The position numbers and the translations under genes are program-made. From Durusdinium trenchii (Eukaryota > Sar > Dinophyceae > Suessiales > Symbiodiniaceae): a stretch of DNA of 64,000 nt. The stretch is taken from positions 300,812-364,811 of the forward strand of contig CAXAMN010026406.1 in the NCBI GenBank assembly GCA_963970005.1, written 5' to 3'. The notes beneath the pieces were generated by a model, which searched no databases, was not told where the DNA came from, and worked only from the letters and a program-made list of their open reading frames with translations. Each line of letters opens with the position of its first letter. Position 1 is the first letter of the stretch. This document shows positions 11,206 through 24,839 of this stretch, in pieces.

Positions 11206-13320
11206 TTGCTGTCGGATGACCAGGTGGTGGACCCCAAACCAGGCCAGCCGCTCCTGAAGGTCGGCGATTGCATCCAGGAGGCTCATGTCCACGGCTCCAC
11301 CGACGCGCGCGATGGACAGCCCGCGCGCCGAGGTAATAGCCTAAGCTCACCTGCTTTGGCTGGTGCAACAAATATGCGACTTGTGGACAGTGGTGTTTTT
11401 ATTCATGTTTTTTCCATACTGGGAAGCCGGTCGAAATTCAACACCTGCATTGGGATTCTAGCGGCGAGGTCAATTTCTCGCCCTCCCCCTTAAGTCCACG
11501 ACACCATTCCTCAAGCCGTGCGCCGTGCAGGTTGACAAACTCTCACTTGTGGGGCTTCCTCCGGACGAGTGCGAGGTCGGAGATGCCTCACGTTCGATCC
11601 ATGTTTGATCCGTGGAACTGCGAAGTCAGTCTTGATGATATTTTACAGAGGAGCCACAATTTTTATCACTTCAGAGGATTTGGCGCTTCGGATGCCGTTT
11701 CGTTCCCAAAGGAACGGTGGCTGCTCGTTGAGCAGCTTGTTTTCAGTGATGAACAGGACACCTTCGGCGCCTCTTTCAGACATGGAGTCTGGCTTTGCGC
11801 CCTTTCAGGTGCAGAGGCTCCTGGGATCGCATGGCGCTCCTGGGATCGCACATGTCATGGCGTGTGAGATCGCGTGAGACATTCAGGATCTCATGGATAG
11901 GTCTGAGAGCTTAGACTTTGTACTCCCTTTTGTGCCCCAAATCGACCCCCTGTCATTGGCAGGCCGGCGTAGATTTGAACGACTTGGATGCAGCCAGCCT
12001 CTTAGGGTGGAGTGTGGAACGGGATGAAGACTGCCATGTGTGGAGGAAGGCACCAGTGGGTTGGAAGATGGACCACTTTTGGTTCGAAGATGTGCCGCTG
12101 GAGCCCTTCGCCAATCAGGCGGAGTTCGCCTACGACAGATTTTTCTGCAAACATGCTCTGAAGGAGGCGCTGAAGCTGCCTTAGCTGCCTTAGCTGAGTC
12201 TTTCTCCATTGGATGCACTGAAATTGTCACTTCACAGGTGTTGATACAAACCTTTTTGGAAGATCAAATTAGGGCCTGGTTTGTAACTTCAATCTTCCCA
12301 TGTTTGGCACCCTTTGATTGGCTAAAGCTGAGGATTGCTTCGACATTCTTTGACCGTGTCTCCAGCAAATGACAAACCACTGGTTTTCAATGGTTTTCAG
12401 TGTCCAGTCCATTGGTTTGGTCTCAGGCTGATCCCCTCCCAACACTTGGCTTGGTCTGTGGACCGGCCTGCCGACAAAGATGCCTCACAGGCGCATGAAG
12501 AAGGCCCCTTGAGATTGGCCATTGCAGAGGTGGGGGAAACGAATTGGAGCTGGCAACTGGGGATCTGGAGGTGTGGATGTGAGTGTTACCAAGACCTGGA
12601 AAATGCTGCCTCCACCCACCCAGGTTTTGTCCAGTCACCGGCTCAAATCTACTCATTTCTTGCAGCGTGTTTGTGGTGTTTGTGGTGTCGAAATCGCAGA
12701 CGCCTGGCAATGTTCAACTTCTCCACTTTGGGGACGTGTTGGATGCCGCATCCTTCCGAGCCAACGTGTTTACTGGCCAAAAAGCAGTCACGTTTGGTGG
12801 GGGTGAAGCACCTTCTCCGCCTGGTGCGCCTGCTGGGCAGTGCTGAGTCTTTTGAGCTGAAACGTGGCCAGCTGGGTCAGCTGAGTCAGCTGGGTCTTAG
12901 GGGAGTCTTTAGGGGAGTCTTTAGCGGTCTCAAGTGGGCCTACATGATGTCTACATGGAGAGGTGAGGTACATGAACCAACTGTGAAAAAGGGTAGACGG
13001 TAGAGTTGTGTCTGACATTGTGAAGCCAGTTGCTGGCCATTTCTTCAGTGCTCCCACCCAGGAGCACAAACGGCATTCATTGTTTGAAGAGAGTGCACTG
13101 TGAATAACACTGGTTAAGTGTGAGTCTTTAAGGTTATTTTGAGAAATTATGAACACTGACTGGGTGAATTGTCCAATCATGTCCAATCTCCGAATCTCCG
13201 CCCGAATCGTCCAAGGCCCAGGTGGCAGGGGTGGACAGCGGCAGCCTGGCTGAGGCGGAAGCAAGGCTCAGGACCCCTCGCTGCGACCCAGTGGCGGGTG
13301 GTGGAAGCAGTGGTTGGTGG
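11206..13320 (+). CDS. exon-like segments of an unidentified gene
   Basis: Four segments look exonic. About 11226-11332 (PKPGQPLLKVGDCIQEA, ending at a GTAATA donor) resembles the end of a PDZ-like fold, but weakly. 11531-11590 reads VDKLSLVGLPPDECEVGDAS. 11963-12184 reads AGVDLNDLDAASLLGWSVE and later WKMDHFWFEDVPLEPF; it follows a clear CAG acceptor and is the most convincing. 13221-13316 reads VAGVDSGSLAEAEARL. Phases between the segments could not be reconciled, so they may belong to more than one gene. No function can be assigned. Confidence 0.35.
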
Positions 13321-13885
13321 GAATTTTGGTCGGTGGATAGGAGCCCATGTTAATCCCTTGTTCATCCATGTTAATGCTTAGCCTGTAGATGTATTTATCA
13401 TATATATATAGTTATAATATAGGTTTGTAATGCGCCCGTTGCATCGCAGACGTTTGGGAGAACTGCTGGGTGCTGAACACATCGCACTATATATATATAT
13501 GGGGGTGAGAACATCTAGGAGCCACTTGGAGAAAAGACGAACGGATACGAACGGTATGATCGATTATGATTTGATGTGTTTAAACCAATCTGGCGACTTA
13601 TTGATCTTCTTCCGCGTAAATCCAGGAGAGGACAACTTGAAAGTGCTACAGGTTCTTGGATTGCCTTGCCCCTATGCGGCTGTCAAAGGATGACCAGGAA
13701 TGCCAAAGTGACTGATATATATATATACACGGCACCTATTATATGAATCTGGCAGGTGAACCTGGTCTGTTGCGCAATCACAACCTCCAACGATTAAGAG
13801 CACTACCAGGGCTGTTTGGCGGCTTTTCGCGCACTGAACCGTTTCAGGGCGTGTTCGCATTTGTGTGCGTTCCAACATTCTCCAG

Positions 13886-16110
13886 CTCAAGAGGACCTTG
13901 ACGGCGGAACGCGAGCTCCAAGACGCAGGAGTTGGGAGCTCCAAGATGCGGGAAACAGCAGGAAGGTGAGACCCACGAAGTGTTTTGGAGGGATGGAATC
14001 CGATGGACAAGTTGGGGTGGTATACAGCCGAATGCAACAGACCCTATAGGGCTTTTGTTTTTTGGGTGTTCTTCTTGAGTGTTCTTCTTGATTTCGAGGC
14101 TTGTGACTAGGTTTGGCACAGACACTTCGACGGCAGAAGACAGGTGATGGGCTGTTGTTTTCTGCATTGGTTGTCAATGACCGGAATTTGTTTGGGTAGG
14201 CGGGGAAGCCTTTGCCTCTTGCCCTTGGACAAGTGAGCTTTAAGTGAGTCGCACATGGGTTGCAAGTCCGCATCAAGCGCAACAGAAGCAGAGCCAAGAT
14301 TGACTCCCACTACTCACCAACAAACAGCGCCGAAGACCTGTTAGACTCAAGAGCGAGAGAGGGGAGAGAGAGAGAGATGTGTCATCGTGTTTGGGTTGGG
14401 TGCTTAGGCTCCCGGAAACGCAAATCATTGAAATTGAAACAGTCTGAAGACCCGTGGTGGCGAGAATTGGCAGAGTGTAGAGCCACTCTTCAGCTGAATC
14501 GATAACACCAACCAACTCCGCGAACTGGGCTTTGCCCATCAAGCAGTTACCAGAACTGCTAAGACTTGGGCGACCAACAGAACTGAAAACAGAATGTGGC
14601 CTGACAGCCGGGGGCGCCATGTCGTCCAGAGCTGCTCTCCTGCATGATTTGGAGAAGAAGCGGCAGGAGTCCTGCAACTGATGAGATGATGAGTTGCATT
14701 GTCCCTACCCGCGGTTTTTTTGGGATCATCTTTCGCAGAGACGGTAGGAACTCGCTTGACGTGCTGCTGCGCTTCAAGAATCCACTTGTTTGTCGCGCTA
14801 AACAGCCGCAGCGGCTGCAAGCAGCAGCGCTGTTTCTTGTGGTCACAGTGGCACAGATCCGCCAAACTTCTGCAGGAGCGTGAAAAGCTTCGGCAGAGCA
14901 ATGCCAAGGAGTTTGGGCAAACATGTTGGGAATGGGATCGGGCTCAGTGGCCAGATGCCTCATGATACCTGATACCTCAGACTTTTCGGCACCACAGTTG
15001 CATGACACAAACATGACACAGGTCCTGCCTTGTCACATGCCCCTTCATGGCATCGCCATTCTGGTTTTCTCTCAAAAATCCATGAAGATCATGAAGATCA
15101 TGCGTGAAAACGCATGGCATACGCCAGTGCATACGCCACACGCCACTAATGAATGCACATCAGCTTAAGGCCCAATTTCTTTGAATGCTGTGCTCAGGAC
15201 GCCGAGGCCGAGGCCCAGCGCCAGGCGGCGGCGGTGAAGCTCCAGAGCTTCGCCGCTCGGAGAATGAACGGGTTCGACCGGAACGTTGGAGCGGACGGCG
15301 ACCCAGGGGTTTGGTGGGGATGGTGTTCCAAAAGGGTTGTACTATCTGGTGACTATCCTTAAATATCATAATGATTCGGAATGTATCAACTCTTGATTGA
15401 TGCAAGTCCACCCTATGAGACGGTTTTGCCATCCAAATGGGCTTGTATATGCTTGTATTGATTCATCAAGAGTCTACATTGATGGTGAAACATCGTCGTT
15501 TCCACCTGCATTTTTGCACAAGGTGGAACAACATAGCATTGAACCACGCGAACTATAAAAATCGCAGGATTTCCCACATATTTGGCTTTATTAAAGATAG
15601 CGTTGGATCTTCGGACTGGGCCCGGACACGTCCGGGCGGTGGGTGAGGTCCGCAGTGTCCTGGCGCGAAGTCAATGGGCGGAGCTCGAGTGGAAGAGCCT
15701 GCAGCCGCTTGGATGCGATGGGCCGTTGAACAAATGCTCAGAAACAAAGAAAACCGAAAGGTCCGAGATGATCCAAGTCTTTTCATTCCGAAGTAGATTC
15801 TAAGTAGATGAAACAACCCTCAAAGGCCCATCATATGTATTATACATCATATACATAGAAGTACAGTGTGTATATATATATATATAGACTGAATTTATAT
15901 GACTGTATATATATATATTTGTATGTATGTATATGTTTCTCTCTATCTATAGAATCTATAGAGAGATTGTTCCAAGAACGTTGGCTTCTGTATGGTATAG
16001 TGGTTCGCTCCAAGTGCACCCTGAGACACTCGCCCAGAAACACGACTTCGCTACAGGAAGCAGGTCTCCGACTTGCAGAGCTTGGCGAAGATCGTGAGTC
16101 TGAAAGGTAC
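13886..16110 (+). CDS. coiled-coil / IQ-motif-like exons of an unidentified gene
   Basis: Exon 13886-13965 (LKRTLTAERELQDAGVG) ends at a GTGAGA donor. Further exons are about 14610-14670 (MSSRAALLHDLEKKRQES), about 14850-14909 (SAKLLQEREKLRQSNAK), 15198 to about 15305 (DAEAEAQRQAAAVKLQSFAA, then RRM) and about 16010-16110 (LQEAGLRLAELGEDRESE). The heptad-like Leu/Glu/Lys pattern suggests a coiled coil. AAAVKLQSFAARRM is close to an IQ (calmodulin-binding) motif, with Leu-Gln at the IQ position and no following Gly. This would fit a cytoskeletal or flagellar protein, which is inference only. Intervening sequence contains TA microsatellites (near 15875 and 15915). Confidence 0.4.
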
Positions 16111-16880
16111 ACCGATCGCCCTCGTTTTCTTTTTTCCGGAGCTTTCGGAGCTTTGCTGCAAGAAAGATGGTTTGATACAACAGGGGCCCAAAACAAGGAG
16201 GATTTTCCTCTATTGAAAGCAAGTGTTTATTGTTCATTAATTGTTTTCTGCCACTAAATCAGGGTGTTCTTTTTTACGACTTCCATTGTTAGTTTTTTAA
16301 GGTGTGGTTCAATGGTTTCCTCTTGATTTGTTTTGGTGGTCTTCACATATTTTGTGGAATGTTACAGCAGGACCAGGGACCACCGCTGGCGAAAAGACTG
16401 TGTTTAGCTCCTTGATGAGAACGTTTCCAGTGTAGGACCCTCTGCTTTGCAAAAGACATCCAAAGACCATCAAAGACCTATATGGTTACCGGTGAGTAGT
16501 CATGGGATCTCAAACTCATGTTGTGCTGGAAAGGCAAAGCAGGCTCACCTGAGGGATATGGAAAACACGAATCAACTCACCAAATCCAAATGACACTTAG
16601 CCATGCTATAAAGGATAGATAGATAAAGTAAGACCGTAAGACCATCGCTCTATGACATTACTGTAGATGATTTACTGTACTAGACAAGGCTGGCTTTTGC
16701 CACACGGTATTTAGATCATCCTACAATGCCACCAAAGTGTTCCAAAACCATCAAGGGAGTTTGTCACATTTAGTAGCCGGGTGTTCGGAGGAAGCCTAAG
16801 TAGCTCAGGGTACGCAGACGTCCGTATTTAAAACAGGGGTGACAAGGAGCCACAGAGAGTTCCCTAAGCACTTGCCCGTT
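16111..16880. other. no recognisable gene
   Basis: The stretch contains short GATA-like runs near 16615 and several CAAAGAC words. No exon can be supported. Confidence 0.4.
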
Positions 16881-16883
16881 CAG

Positions 16884-17205
16884 GTTGCACTGGACGGTAT
16901 GTCGATGGCCTCCAAACAGATGGGGCAGAAGAGTGGGCAGAAGGTGAAGACCCTGATGGCAAACGATTCTCCATTCAATTGGGGACCATGTATGACCAGA
17001 CATCGCAGAAATGGTCTATCTGTGGATATTGATTGCAGCCCACCACCATGGCAATCCCAACGATGTGAAACCACTGGTCTGCAAATAGACACAGTCGCAT
17101 CGTTAAACACCACGCAGGGCAGCAATTCCTGGCACCGGGAAAGATCCTGCTGCTTTTGATGAGGAGATCCTACTGGCAGGCAAGGACGGGGACCTCAACA
17201 AAATG
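16884..17205 (+). CDS. acidic exon-like segments, possibly broken, unknown gene
   Basis: After a CAG acceptor, 16884-17029 reads GRYVDGLQTDGAEEWAEGED and on to GTMYDQTSQKWSICGY, then TGA. The next frame (17035-17085) reads HHHGNPNDVKPLVC, and after another CAG, 17117-17203 reads AIPGTGKDPAAFDEEILLAG. The gaps between segments (5 and about 31 nt) are too short for normal introns, so either a frameshifted gene copy or mis-read frames is likely. No ATG-initiated frame covers it. Confidence 0.35.
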
Positions 17206-17825
17206 ATTGATTCATATGCATTCTGTTCTTTGTGGTTTGGGCACGGTTGATGGGATGTTGACGTTGTTGGCTGATTGGTGGGTGGCGTTCTATTCGTTTG
17301 CTTGATTGTTTTCCTGCACATGTTCTGGGTGCCCGGAGAGGTCAAGCGTGTGGGTCGCCCTGCTGATCAGCTGGCAGAGGCTGGTTTCGTGCTGTGTGAT
17401 GCTGTGTGCTTGTTATTAATTGTTGTATATATATATATGTTGGTGATTCGTTGGCACACATATACAATTAATTAGTTACAAAATATATACAGCTCATTGT
17501 TCATCAAGCTTATACACTTTTGGTTTGTGACCGGCGCGGGTTGATCTTAGGGAGAGGGAATTTGAGGTTGCTTTGCTTTGAATGCATCAAACAATTTCCG
17601 GTTCTACCATTCTACCCCACTGCAGAACGAATGTGGCGTTTGGGTATCCGCATTTCAGCACGGAAGTTTTGTTCACAAGCATGTCCAGAATAGTCGCGGC
17701 CCCACATTTAAGAGTGTGAGAACGTTTTTACTTTGCATTGCAAGCAAGAGATTGAGCTATAGTGCAGCTGTATGTATGTGGGCAGGCAGGCAAGAACAGC
17801 GACTAGGTCTTGCCCATATCCAGCC

Positions 17826-19625
17826 ATGGAGTGCTGGGAGTTTCTCACAGATGCTTGGCTGTCCTCCCTGGTTGGCCAGCAGCTCAACATTGAACACTTT
17901 GATGTCCTCGAAGCTGAGGGCAACTCTTCAAGTACTCTGGTGAAAGTTCAATGCAAGACAGACACGCTCATGCTCAAGGTCACACGCCAAGTTGCGGCCG
18001 ATGCTCTGGCAGCCTTGGTTGACAGGGCCGCTTAGCTGCTGAAGTGTGCAAACGTTGAATATGTTTTTTGTGGCTACACCGTCACCATCTTCAGCCGCAA
18101 GCTCACGAAACACGAAAACCTGATTCTGTGACCGTAGGACCCAAACTTCATGTGCAATGTGACCTTCACAACCAAAAAACAAAATCCGCCAAATTAATGT
18201 AGACCATTCATAGGGCAACTCAATTTGCCACTTGCGCTACAGTTTTCCATTTCTTTCGACTTGGGGAGTTGATGACATCACGTGCCGTGAAGATCCGTGA
18301 TGCTCCATGGATGGCTTTAACAGATTCGGAAGAGAGTAGGACACGAACAATGTTTCATGTGAGGAGGCACTCTTCTATCAAACTGCATGGCAACAGCTGC
18401 ACGACTTCGGCGTGGGCTTGCTGGATTTGCGTGGAGTTGAGATTCGCCCTGACATGTCTGTGATCGTGCTGGAGTTTGTGAAGGAGTTCCAGAATTTGTG
18501 ATCTTGCCTGTGGTAAGGCCCCTCCCAGGCTTTGATAAGGCCATGTAGCGAAATAATAACATATATTAGATTAAATATATATTCTCGGGAGTTCAGATCA
18601 GGAACATTGAAACAACCCCTCAACCAACTCAAAGGCTGTCCATGAGGGATTGTGATTCTGTTTGGCCCTATCAACGGTGAGGATGGTTGGCGCACCGGCT
18701 CAAATTCTGGACTTGTGAGCCTTGGAATGACCTGGACTTGCTTGAGTCGCGCCAAACGCAGCTGAAACCACGAAGAATAACGGCCTGTATGGCGTGGAAT
18801 CGTGGAACCGAAGCACCGAAACTAAGGAGACGTCAAGCTGAAGCATTGATCAGTCTCCTGGCTCGTGTTCACGCCTGGGGTCTGAAGGGCAAGGACAGCT
18901 TGCCATGGCTGCAAGATTGCCGTGACGGATACTTGTTGAAGCATGGCCTGCCTGACTTGTTTCGAAGCAGCGTGGCCAAGATCACAGAAGAGAAAACGGA
19001 AGCCTTGCTGGGCACAGCGGACACCCGAAACGTCATGGACATGCTGCAAACATTAGCAAAACCCGGACTCTATGAGTTCGCTGTAGACATGGTGATGCAG
19101 AGCAGCCCCATGACCATTGTCCACATGGACGCCCGACAAGGAAATGCCTTCTTTGAGGAGGAGAAGGAGGAGGAGGGGAACAGCACTGCGAGCCACGCGA
19201 CGGCTGAAGGAGTGAAACTCTTTGATTGGCAGAATGTTTCTAGAGGTGGAGGTGCTTTGGATTTGGCCTACACGCTCAGTGGTTCTTTGTCCGTGTGTGA
19301 CCGGCGTGCGTGGCAAGAAGATTTGCTGGCACAGTACCTACAGGAATTTTGTCAGCTTTCCGGCAGCTCATATTCGCTAGATGAGCTTAAGGATGACTAT
19401 CGGAAAGCCTTGATATGGCCACTTGTTTGGGCAGCACTGACCTGTGCAGATGTTGAAGGCACGGTGGACCATTGCGCCGGTCCCATCTTGGGAGGAGCTT
19501 GCAGCGCGGAGGAGCTGGCCAAGCGGAGCCACGCCAGGGAGGTGGCCAGGGACTTTGTGACCGTGGGCGCTGAACGGTATCTTCGAGCAGCGTTGGATGA
19601 AGGAAGTGCTCACGTCGTCGGATGA
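17826..19625 (+). CDS. APH/CHK (EcKinase)-like small-molecule kinase, three exons, apparently complete
   Basis: Exon 1 17826-18017 starts at ATG (MECWEFLTDAWLSSLVG). A GT-AG intron (18018-18363) joins exon 2 18364-18497 in phase 0; a GT-AG intron (18498-18826) joins exon 3 18827-19625 in phase 2. The product is 374 residues, normal for this family. The N-lobe has the GNSSSTLVKV loop and the Lys of LMLKVT; exon 2 carries EALFYQTAWQQLHDFG and MSVIVLEFVKEFQNL (hinge). Exon 3 has LLARVHAWG, the catalytic loop HMDARQGNAFF (HxDxxxxN) and the metal-binding VKLFDWQNVSRGGGALDLAY. This architecture is that of aminoglycoside-phosphotransferase/choline-kinase-like enzymes that phosphorylate small molecules. 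The substrate cannot be inferred. An acidic insert EEEKEEEGN follows the catalytic Asn. No lesion is seen. A likely coding-sequence-only start is chosen because no upstream exon resembles the family. Confidence 0.8.
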
Positions 19626-22170
19626 AGGACACGTCGACGTCGCCCAGTGAGGTCAGTCATGGCCGGATGAGATCACGGAACACCATGTACAGTGTACAGA
19701 CAGGCAGATATGTACAGGATGCAATTTGCCTTCCCCAGCCCTGAGGATCCTCCTACATATGTTAGGGCTCCTAGGGGATCCTGCAGGTTTGGGGAGGTAA
19801 TTAGTGATATGTCATGATGGCTGTCCGAGATTTGATGAACAGGGCTCGAGAGTTGTCAAGAGGGGTCTGTTGAAGGACCATCCGGGGAGCATTCACAGAA
19901 GTATACACCAGGAGCATTCACAGAACTATACACAGTAGTGTACAGTATGTTTTAATCTAATATGGTGAGTGGATCATGGGCAATCCTTTCCGAACTCCTG
20001 GTAGGTGCCAGCTAGTCATCAAAAGGAACTTGTGCCTCATGCAGCCTCATTTTTTGGAGATACACAGTGCAACAACTCCTACGATTGCACGGCATCTCTG
20101 CCTGGTAATTCATCGCCTAGAGTCCCAAACTTGAATGACCCGCACACCTGCAGCCAGTTGGCTGTTGGTGTGCACGACTTACGAATTACTGGCTTCTTCA
20201 ATAAAGCAAGCCTTAGTTCTGTGGATGTGCTGGAATTTGGTGAGATAGTGTGAGGTCTGCCAGGCAACTGATAAACCTTTCCTTTTAGCTACACGAAGGA
20301 CCTAAAAAGACACAAAGAGAAGATCTCCCCAGCTTGTGTAGGTCTTGTGCACCCTCACGACCTTCGTTCTGGATGGACTTCGTGTCTCTCACGCGGATGT
20401 TCAACGAAGCCTTTGAATCTTGGCCGCAACATCCTGTGAATTGGTGCAGTCATGGCGTCCGTGTCCTTCATGAGCCACCACAGTCCTCATTGAATTTTAA
20501 CACATTTAAAACCCATCTTTGGACTTGTCGTTGACATCCTTTCCCTGTTTGCCTGGGTTCGGCAGTGCAGTTCAGGGCACAAGGGGCGAGTACTCACTTG
20601 AGGTTACCTGATGACGGAAGATGGCAGAGAGAAGGCGGCCCACTCAGCGGCACCTGGTCAATGATTTTGGGAGGAATTTGGAATGTATTTGGGCGTTGCA
20701 ATGGTGTCACCTCAGGTGTTTTAACACATGCCGTTCTTCTTCTTATTTGTTTGATGTTGGGAATGGCTGCGTGAAACCGAAGGAAGGTGTATTGAGGACA
20801 TGACAGCGGGGGACACATAGAGAAACGTACAGTAGAGGGGATTGGGACACTGGATGATGTGGGATGTCCGGTTGCGTCGGTCATGCAAATTCATTTGTCA
20901 GGCTGTGCTGATGCTGCTACAGTCCACTCGGGCACGAGGGAATACTAGAAAACAGTATGGGCCCACTCACCAAACCTATTTGGTCATTCAAGATTCCATA
21001 CCTTTTTGTGGGGGCACCGTTGCTTTCTGAGCATGTGTCGAGTGTCTCGTGCTGGTTGTTTCATCCTCAATGCCCTGATCCTTGGTCATTGGTTCAGGCT
21101 CCTGCCTGGACCCTGCAAGAGTTCATGGATGCCTTGCTGCTCTTGGCCACACGGCCCGCGCAGCAGAGCCCTGGCTGAAGTGGAGCAGATAGGGAGGAGG
21201 ATTTGTATAGTTGTTGGCCCATCCCAGGCCGCTGCCCTCTATCAATTTGTTTTTATCCTGCCATGAGGGTCTGTCCCTGCGCGGCCATGATTCTGGATGT
21301 CGATCATCAAAACCACCTGTTTGCTTTCCGGATCGCAGCGTTGATTCTGGCTTTCAGGGGTTGACCATATGGTTGACCCCATTTTGTTGATGCCATGGTC
21401 GGCTAGGACTAGGAGGGAGCTTGATGGAGCAGTGAATGGAGCTGTGGAGATCCATGGAGCTGTTTGTAAAGCCCAGAAGCTCCAGGGAGGGAGTTCCCAA
21501 AGCTCTTGCCAGTGCTATACAGCTAAGCAAATTGCGGGATATATATATATATACAGTATATATTTATCTATGAAGTTATATATACATTCATAATCGCCGC
21601 TCCTTTGCCTGGCGAGGCGTGGCCGGTCGGGCCCGTCGCCCGCCTGGGCGACGCGCTGCAGCCGCTGCGTCGCAGATCTCTTGGACCTTTCAACATGGGG
21701 AGGCTCTGCGAGGATCGTGTCCCGCACATTCCATAGTGTGATTTATATTGAGCGATATGTATTTATACTTCAAATCTATGTATTTTTGCATATTAAGCTA
21801 TTAAGCGTCATGTAGTATATGTTACTATGTTTATAAAATATGTGCTAGGCATGGTTTGGTACATTGAGGGGTGGTTACAGGGGCAATGTAGGCATATGAG
21901 GCATATGTGGAGTATTTGGCAGGCTGGAGTTTGCTCAATTCTCGTTTCTACTGGTGATATGAGTTTCCATGGTGCTTCAGGGTGTTCGATGTTGTTCACG
22001 ACAATAACCGAAGTTTTGTTGCTGGTATGTCCTTTTTTTAGAGCAAATCACCCCAGGGCGCTAATCAACATCGTGGGAGTTTTGTGGTGTGTTTTCGCAA
22101 CGTGGTCGTGGCGTTTCCTCCTTTGAGAGCAGAGTGTTGCTTACAGAAAGGAGCATGACAAGAATCTGCC
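19626..22170. other. long stretch with no recognised gene; one exon-like GC-rich segment
   Basis: Short open frames at 20005-20253 and 20334-20534 have no recognisable features. A GC-rich segment at about 21598-21726 reads LPGEAWPVGPVARLGDALQP and could be an exon. TA microsatellites lie near 21540-21585. The TACAC/TACAG words near 19690 and 19905-19950 form small repeats. Confidence 0.35.
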
Positions 22171-22179
22171 AGATCTAGT

Positions 22180-24700
22180 TGACCACATTGGAACCCGAAT
22201 CGAGCAATTTTCCTTGTCCCCTCCCGCCTGACACTCTAATCCAACGTTTGGCAGGCGGCTTGGCCTTGAAGGAGAGGGTCAGATCGAGCTACTTGACCCT
22301 CAATATTCGAGGGCGGAGCAGTCTTTCAGATGTTCAAGCATGTTTGTTCAGAAAACACACCCTGGGCAGGTGGCCTCCCAAGCGGATCCAGGTGGGATGT
22401 GGTACATGCAGGCATTTGAAGGCTCCTGCTGGGCTTGGCTTGCTGCCGTTCCCCATCCCCTTTTCTATCGGATTTGAGCCTCTAGTGAAACCTAATAAAA
22501 TCAAAAGTATAGATCATCACAGCCAGATCCTGGCAGACTCACCACCTGCCTTCCGTGTGGTTCGCGCCTGTTGCTCGGCAGGAGATCCCCACGGTGGCGC
22601 AGTTGCGACCAAAGCTTTTGCGCGTGACCACTGAGGCCTCAAGGCGAGGTATTGGTGGCGGTGGTGGGAGGTCAACGTGGGGGGGGCACATCACCCATGT
22701 TTGAGAAAGTAGCGGGAGGCTCTGGTGTGAAGACGCCTAAGTTCCATTAACGGAATTGGGTGTGCCCCTCAGAAATCTGAAGCTACCGAACTTCCATTTA
22801 TTGCCATGTGATTGAAAGCAACACATGGCAACCCCCGCGAAAACCGGCAAGCCCACACCGTGAAATCACTACTTCCCCCCCCTGTGCAACCTGCACTCAC
22901 CTCCATTCGTCTCGATGAGAAGCCCGTTTCAGGCTTCATGCATGGAGGGTTTGCGCCAGCGGCGCACCTGCCTGGGGCAGTGGAGCACCACCTGATCGGC
23001 TTCAGGGGCTGGTGTCTTGGAGCTATTTTTGGGGTCGAGAACGGCATGATACAATATGGTCATGGGAGATATTGTTAAGATGCATCCATGTCATGATAGA
23101 AAAAAATTGAAGATCTTGTTTTGCTTCAGTCGAAGTCTAAGTCAACTTCAGCTCCCATCCCCAATTGCCAATGCTCCACACGACACCACCAGGTGGCACT
23201 GAATGCCGCGTTGCTTCGCCTGGCCTTTCACTCCCAGGAAGGGCCCGAATCCCACCGACCACTGCTTCGTGGTGTCAAGAAAGAGCGCAGCTAAGCCTTA
23301 AGTCATCCAAGTCGGCAGGCAGCACTTTGTAGAGTCCACCGATTCGTTCCTCCAATGATGTTTGTCAAACTGTTGCTGGAGCATGTTTGTAGAACAATTC
23401 CCTCTTTGGGCTCAGAGAGAGCTGCGATATTTGGGGTTTACATCGTTGCATTCCAAGGAGCCCCCTTGAGCTTTGGGCAGATATTGATGTGGTGCAGGTT
23501 TGGGATATGCTGAGGGCTGCAGGCTAGGTGCACCCAGCTTTAACCTTCAAAGCTGCACCAGAGTTCGGGGTTCATTCAGGTCATGTGTATTTCGCAGGGT
23601 GGAGTTAACAGCACCAAAAGGGTATAGTGATGTATACATCAAAGCAACGTTGGAGTACTTTGGAAACATCAACTTAGAGTGTAGAGCATTGGGGAGTCGC
23701 TACGCAGAGCCAGGGCAGGAACTTGCACCACCCCGCCAGAATCTAGTCAAACTTCTTGATTCTTGGAACTTTTTGGGCGGGTACAGACACCCATGCACCA
23801 GAACCCAAGTCATAGCCACTCTTCGAACAGTGCCGATTTCTGAACCTTTGATTCAACGCATAGCCTCCTCATGCTATTCTCGCGCGAAAACAGGCCGCTC
23901 TCGCGGTGGCAGTCTTGCTGGAGGCCACGCTGGCAATACCACGCCTTGGCGGCAGTTTGGGCAAGCAGCTGGAGACCACTTGTGAGGATGGGATGCAACT
24001 GCGGATGGGGGACGGGTGGCGCCAGACAGGGGAAGGGAAAGGGTTTGACAATGTCGACCTTGGCTGGGGTGCCCTGGCACTTGAGTTGTGTGACCCAAAA
24101 CAACAAGCGGATTGTTGTTGGGGGTCGTCCGTTTTTTGGGGTTTCAAAAGCTGCCACTTGTTCGAAGTGCGGGCTATATCCTCCAGTTTCATCCAGAGCA
24201 TCAGCAATCGATTTGGACTCCTGGAGAACATTCTGGTGATTGCTATGGTGCCACTTACCAGCAGCAACAGAAAAGCTCCAAGTACGCGCTTCTCAAATGC
24301 AGAGTAACCTAAATTGCTTGGATTGAACTCCATACCCCTCTTGATCAGCCTTAAGTCAACGTCCGTATGAACCACTGCATGGGAGGCCACGGAACCGCAA
24401 TCGGAAGTGGATGGCATGGGCCCTTGGACCATGGTCATCCTCTGGGCCACAAGTGGGTTCTAATGAAAACCACATGTGGTTTTCCACTTCGATCATCCCG
24501 GCGAGTGTCAAGAAGGACGAAGGAGGCCGAAGCGTCTCGGAGCCTCGTGCTTTTCCAGGATCTCACCTGGAGACCTGCGCTGGCTGCGCTGCTCCAGCGA
24601 TATCAAGCCAGTGGCCAGCATCGGCAAGGCTGGACCGTTGGGTAGGGATCGCTCAGCCTAGGAGCATGGAGGTTCTTTTTCTTCTTGGGTGCTGTGCTGC
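22180..24700 (+). other. coding-like segments without family assignment
   Basis: Segments that read well on the + strand include about 22249-22470 (LGLEGEGQIELLDPQYSRAE), about 22812-23040 (VQPALTSIRLDEKPVSG), 23590-23960 (VELTAPKGYSDVYIKATLEY) and about 24560-24640. None shows a known domain and no two could be joined with certainty. A 193-codon open frame on the - strand (23869-24450) overlaps the third region and is judged a shadow or an antisense relic. Confidence 0.25.
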
Positions 24701-24839
24701 TAAATTGGTTTGGGTGTAGGTATTGGATTGTTGGTAATTAGGTAGTGTTGTTTTACATTGGCATCGAAAACAGTTTCAACCCTCAACTAAGATTCAGAAA
24801 TCAAAGGTTCAACACCTGTGTTCAGAGGCTTCATGTTCC

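Noticed and set aside
23869..24450. 193-codon open frame on the - strand
   Set aside because: No motif I can name with confidence; it overlaps + strand open frames. It might be an antisense retroelement relic, but this cannot be supported by eye.
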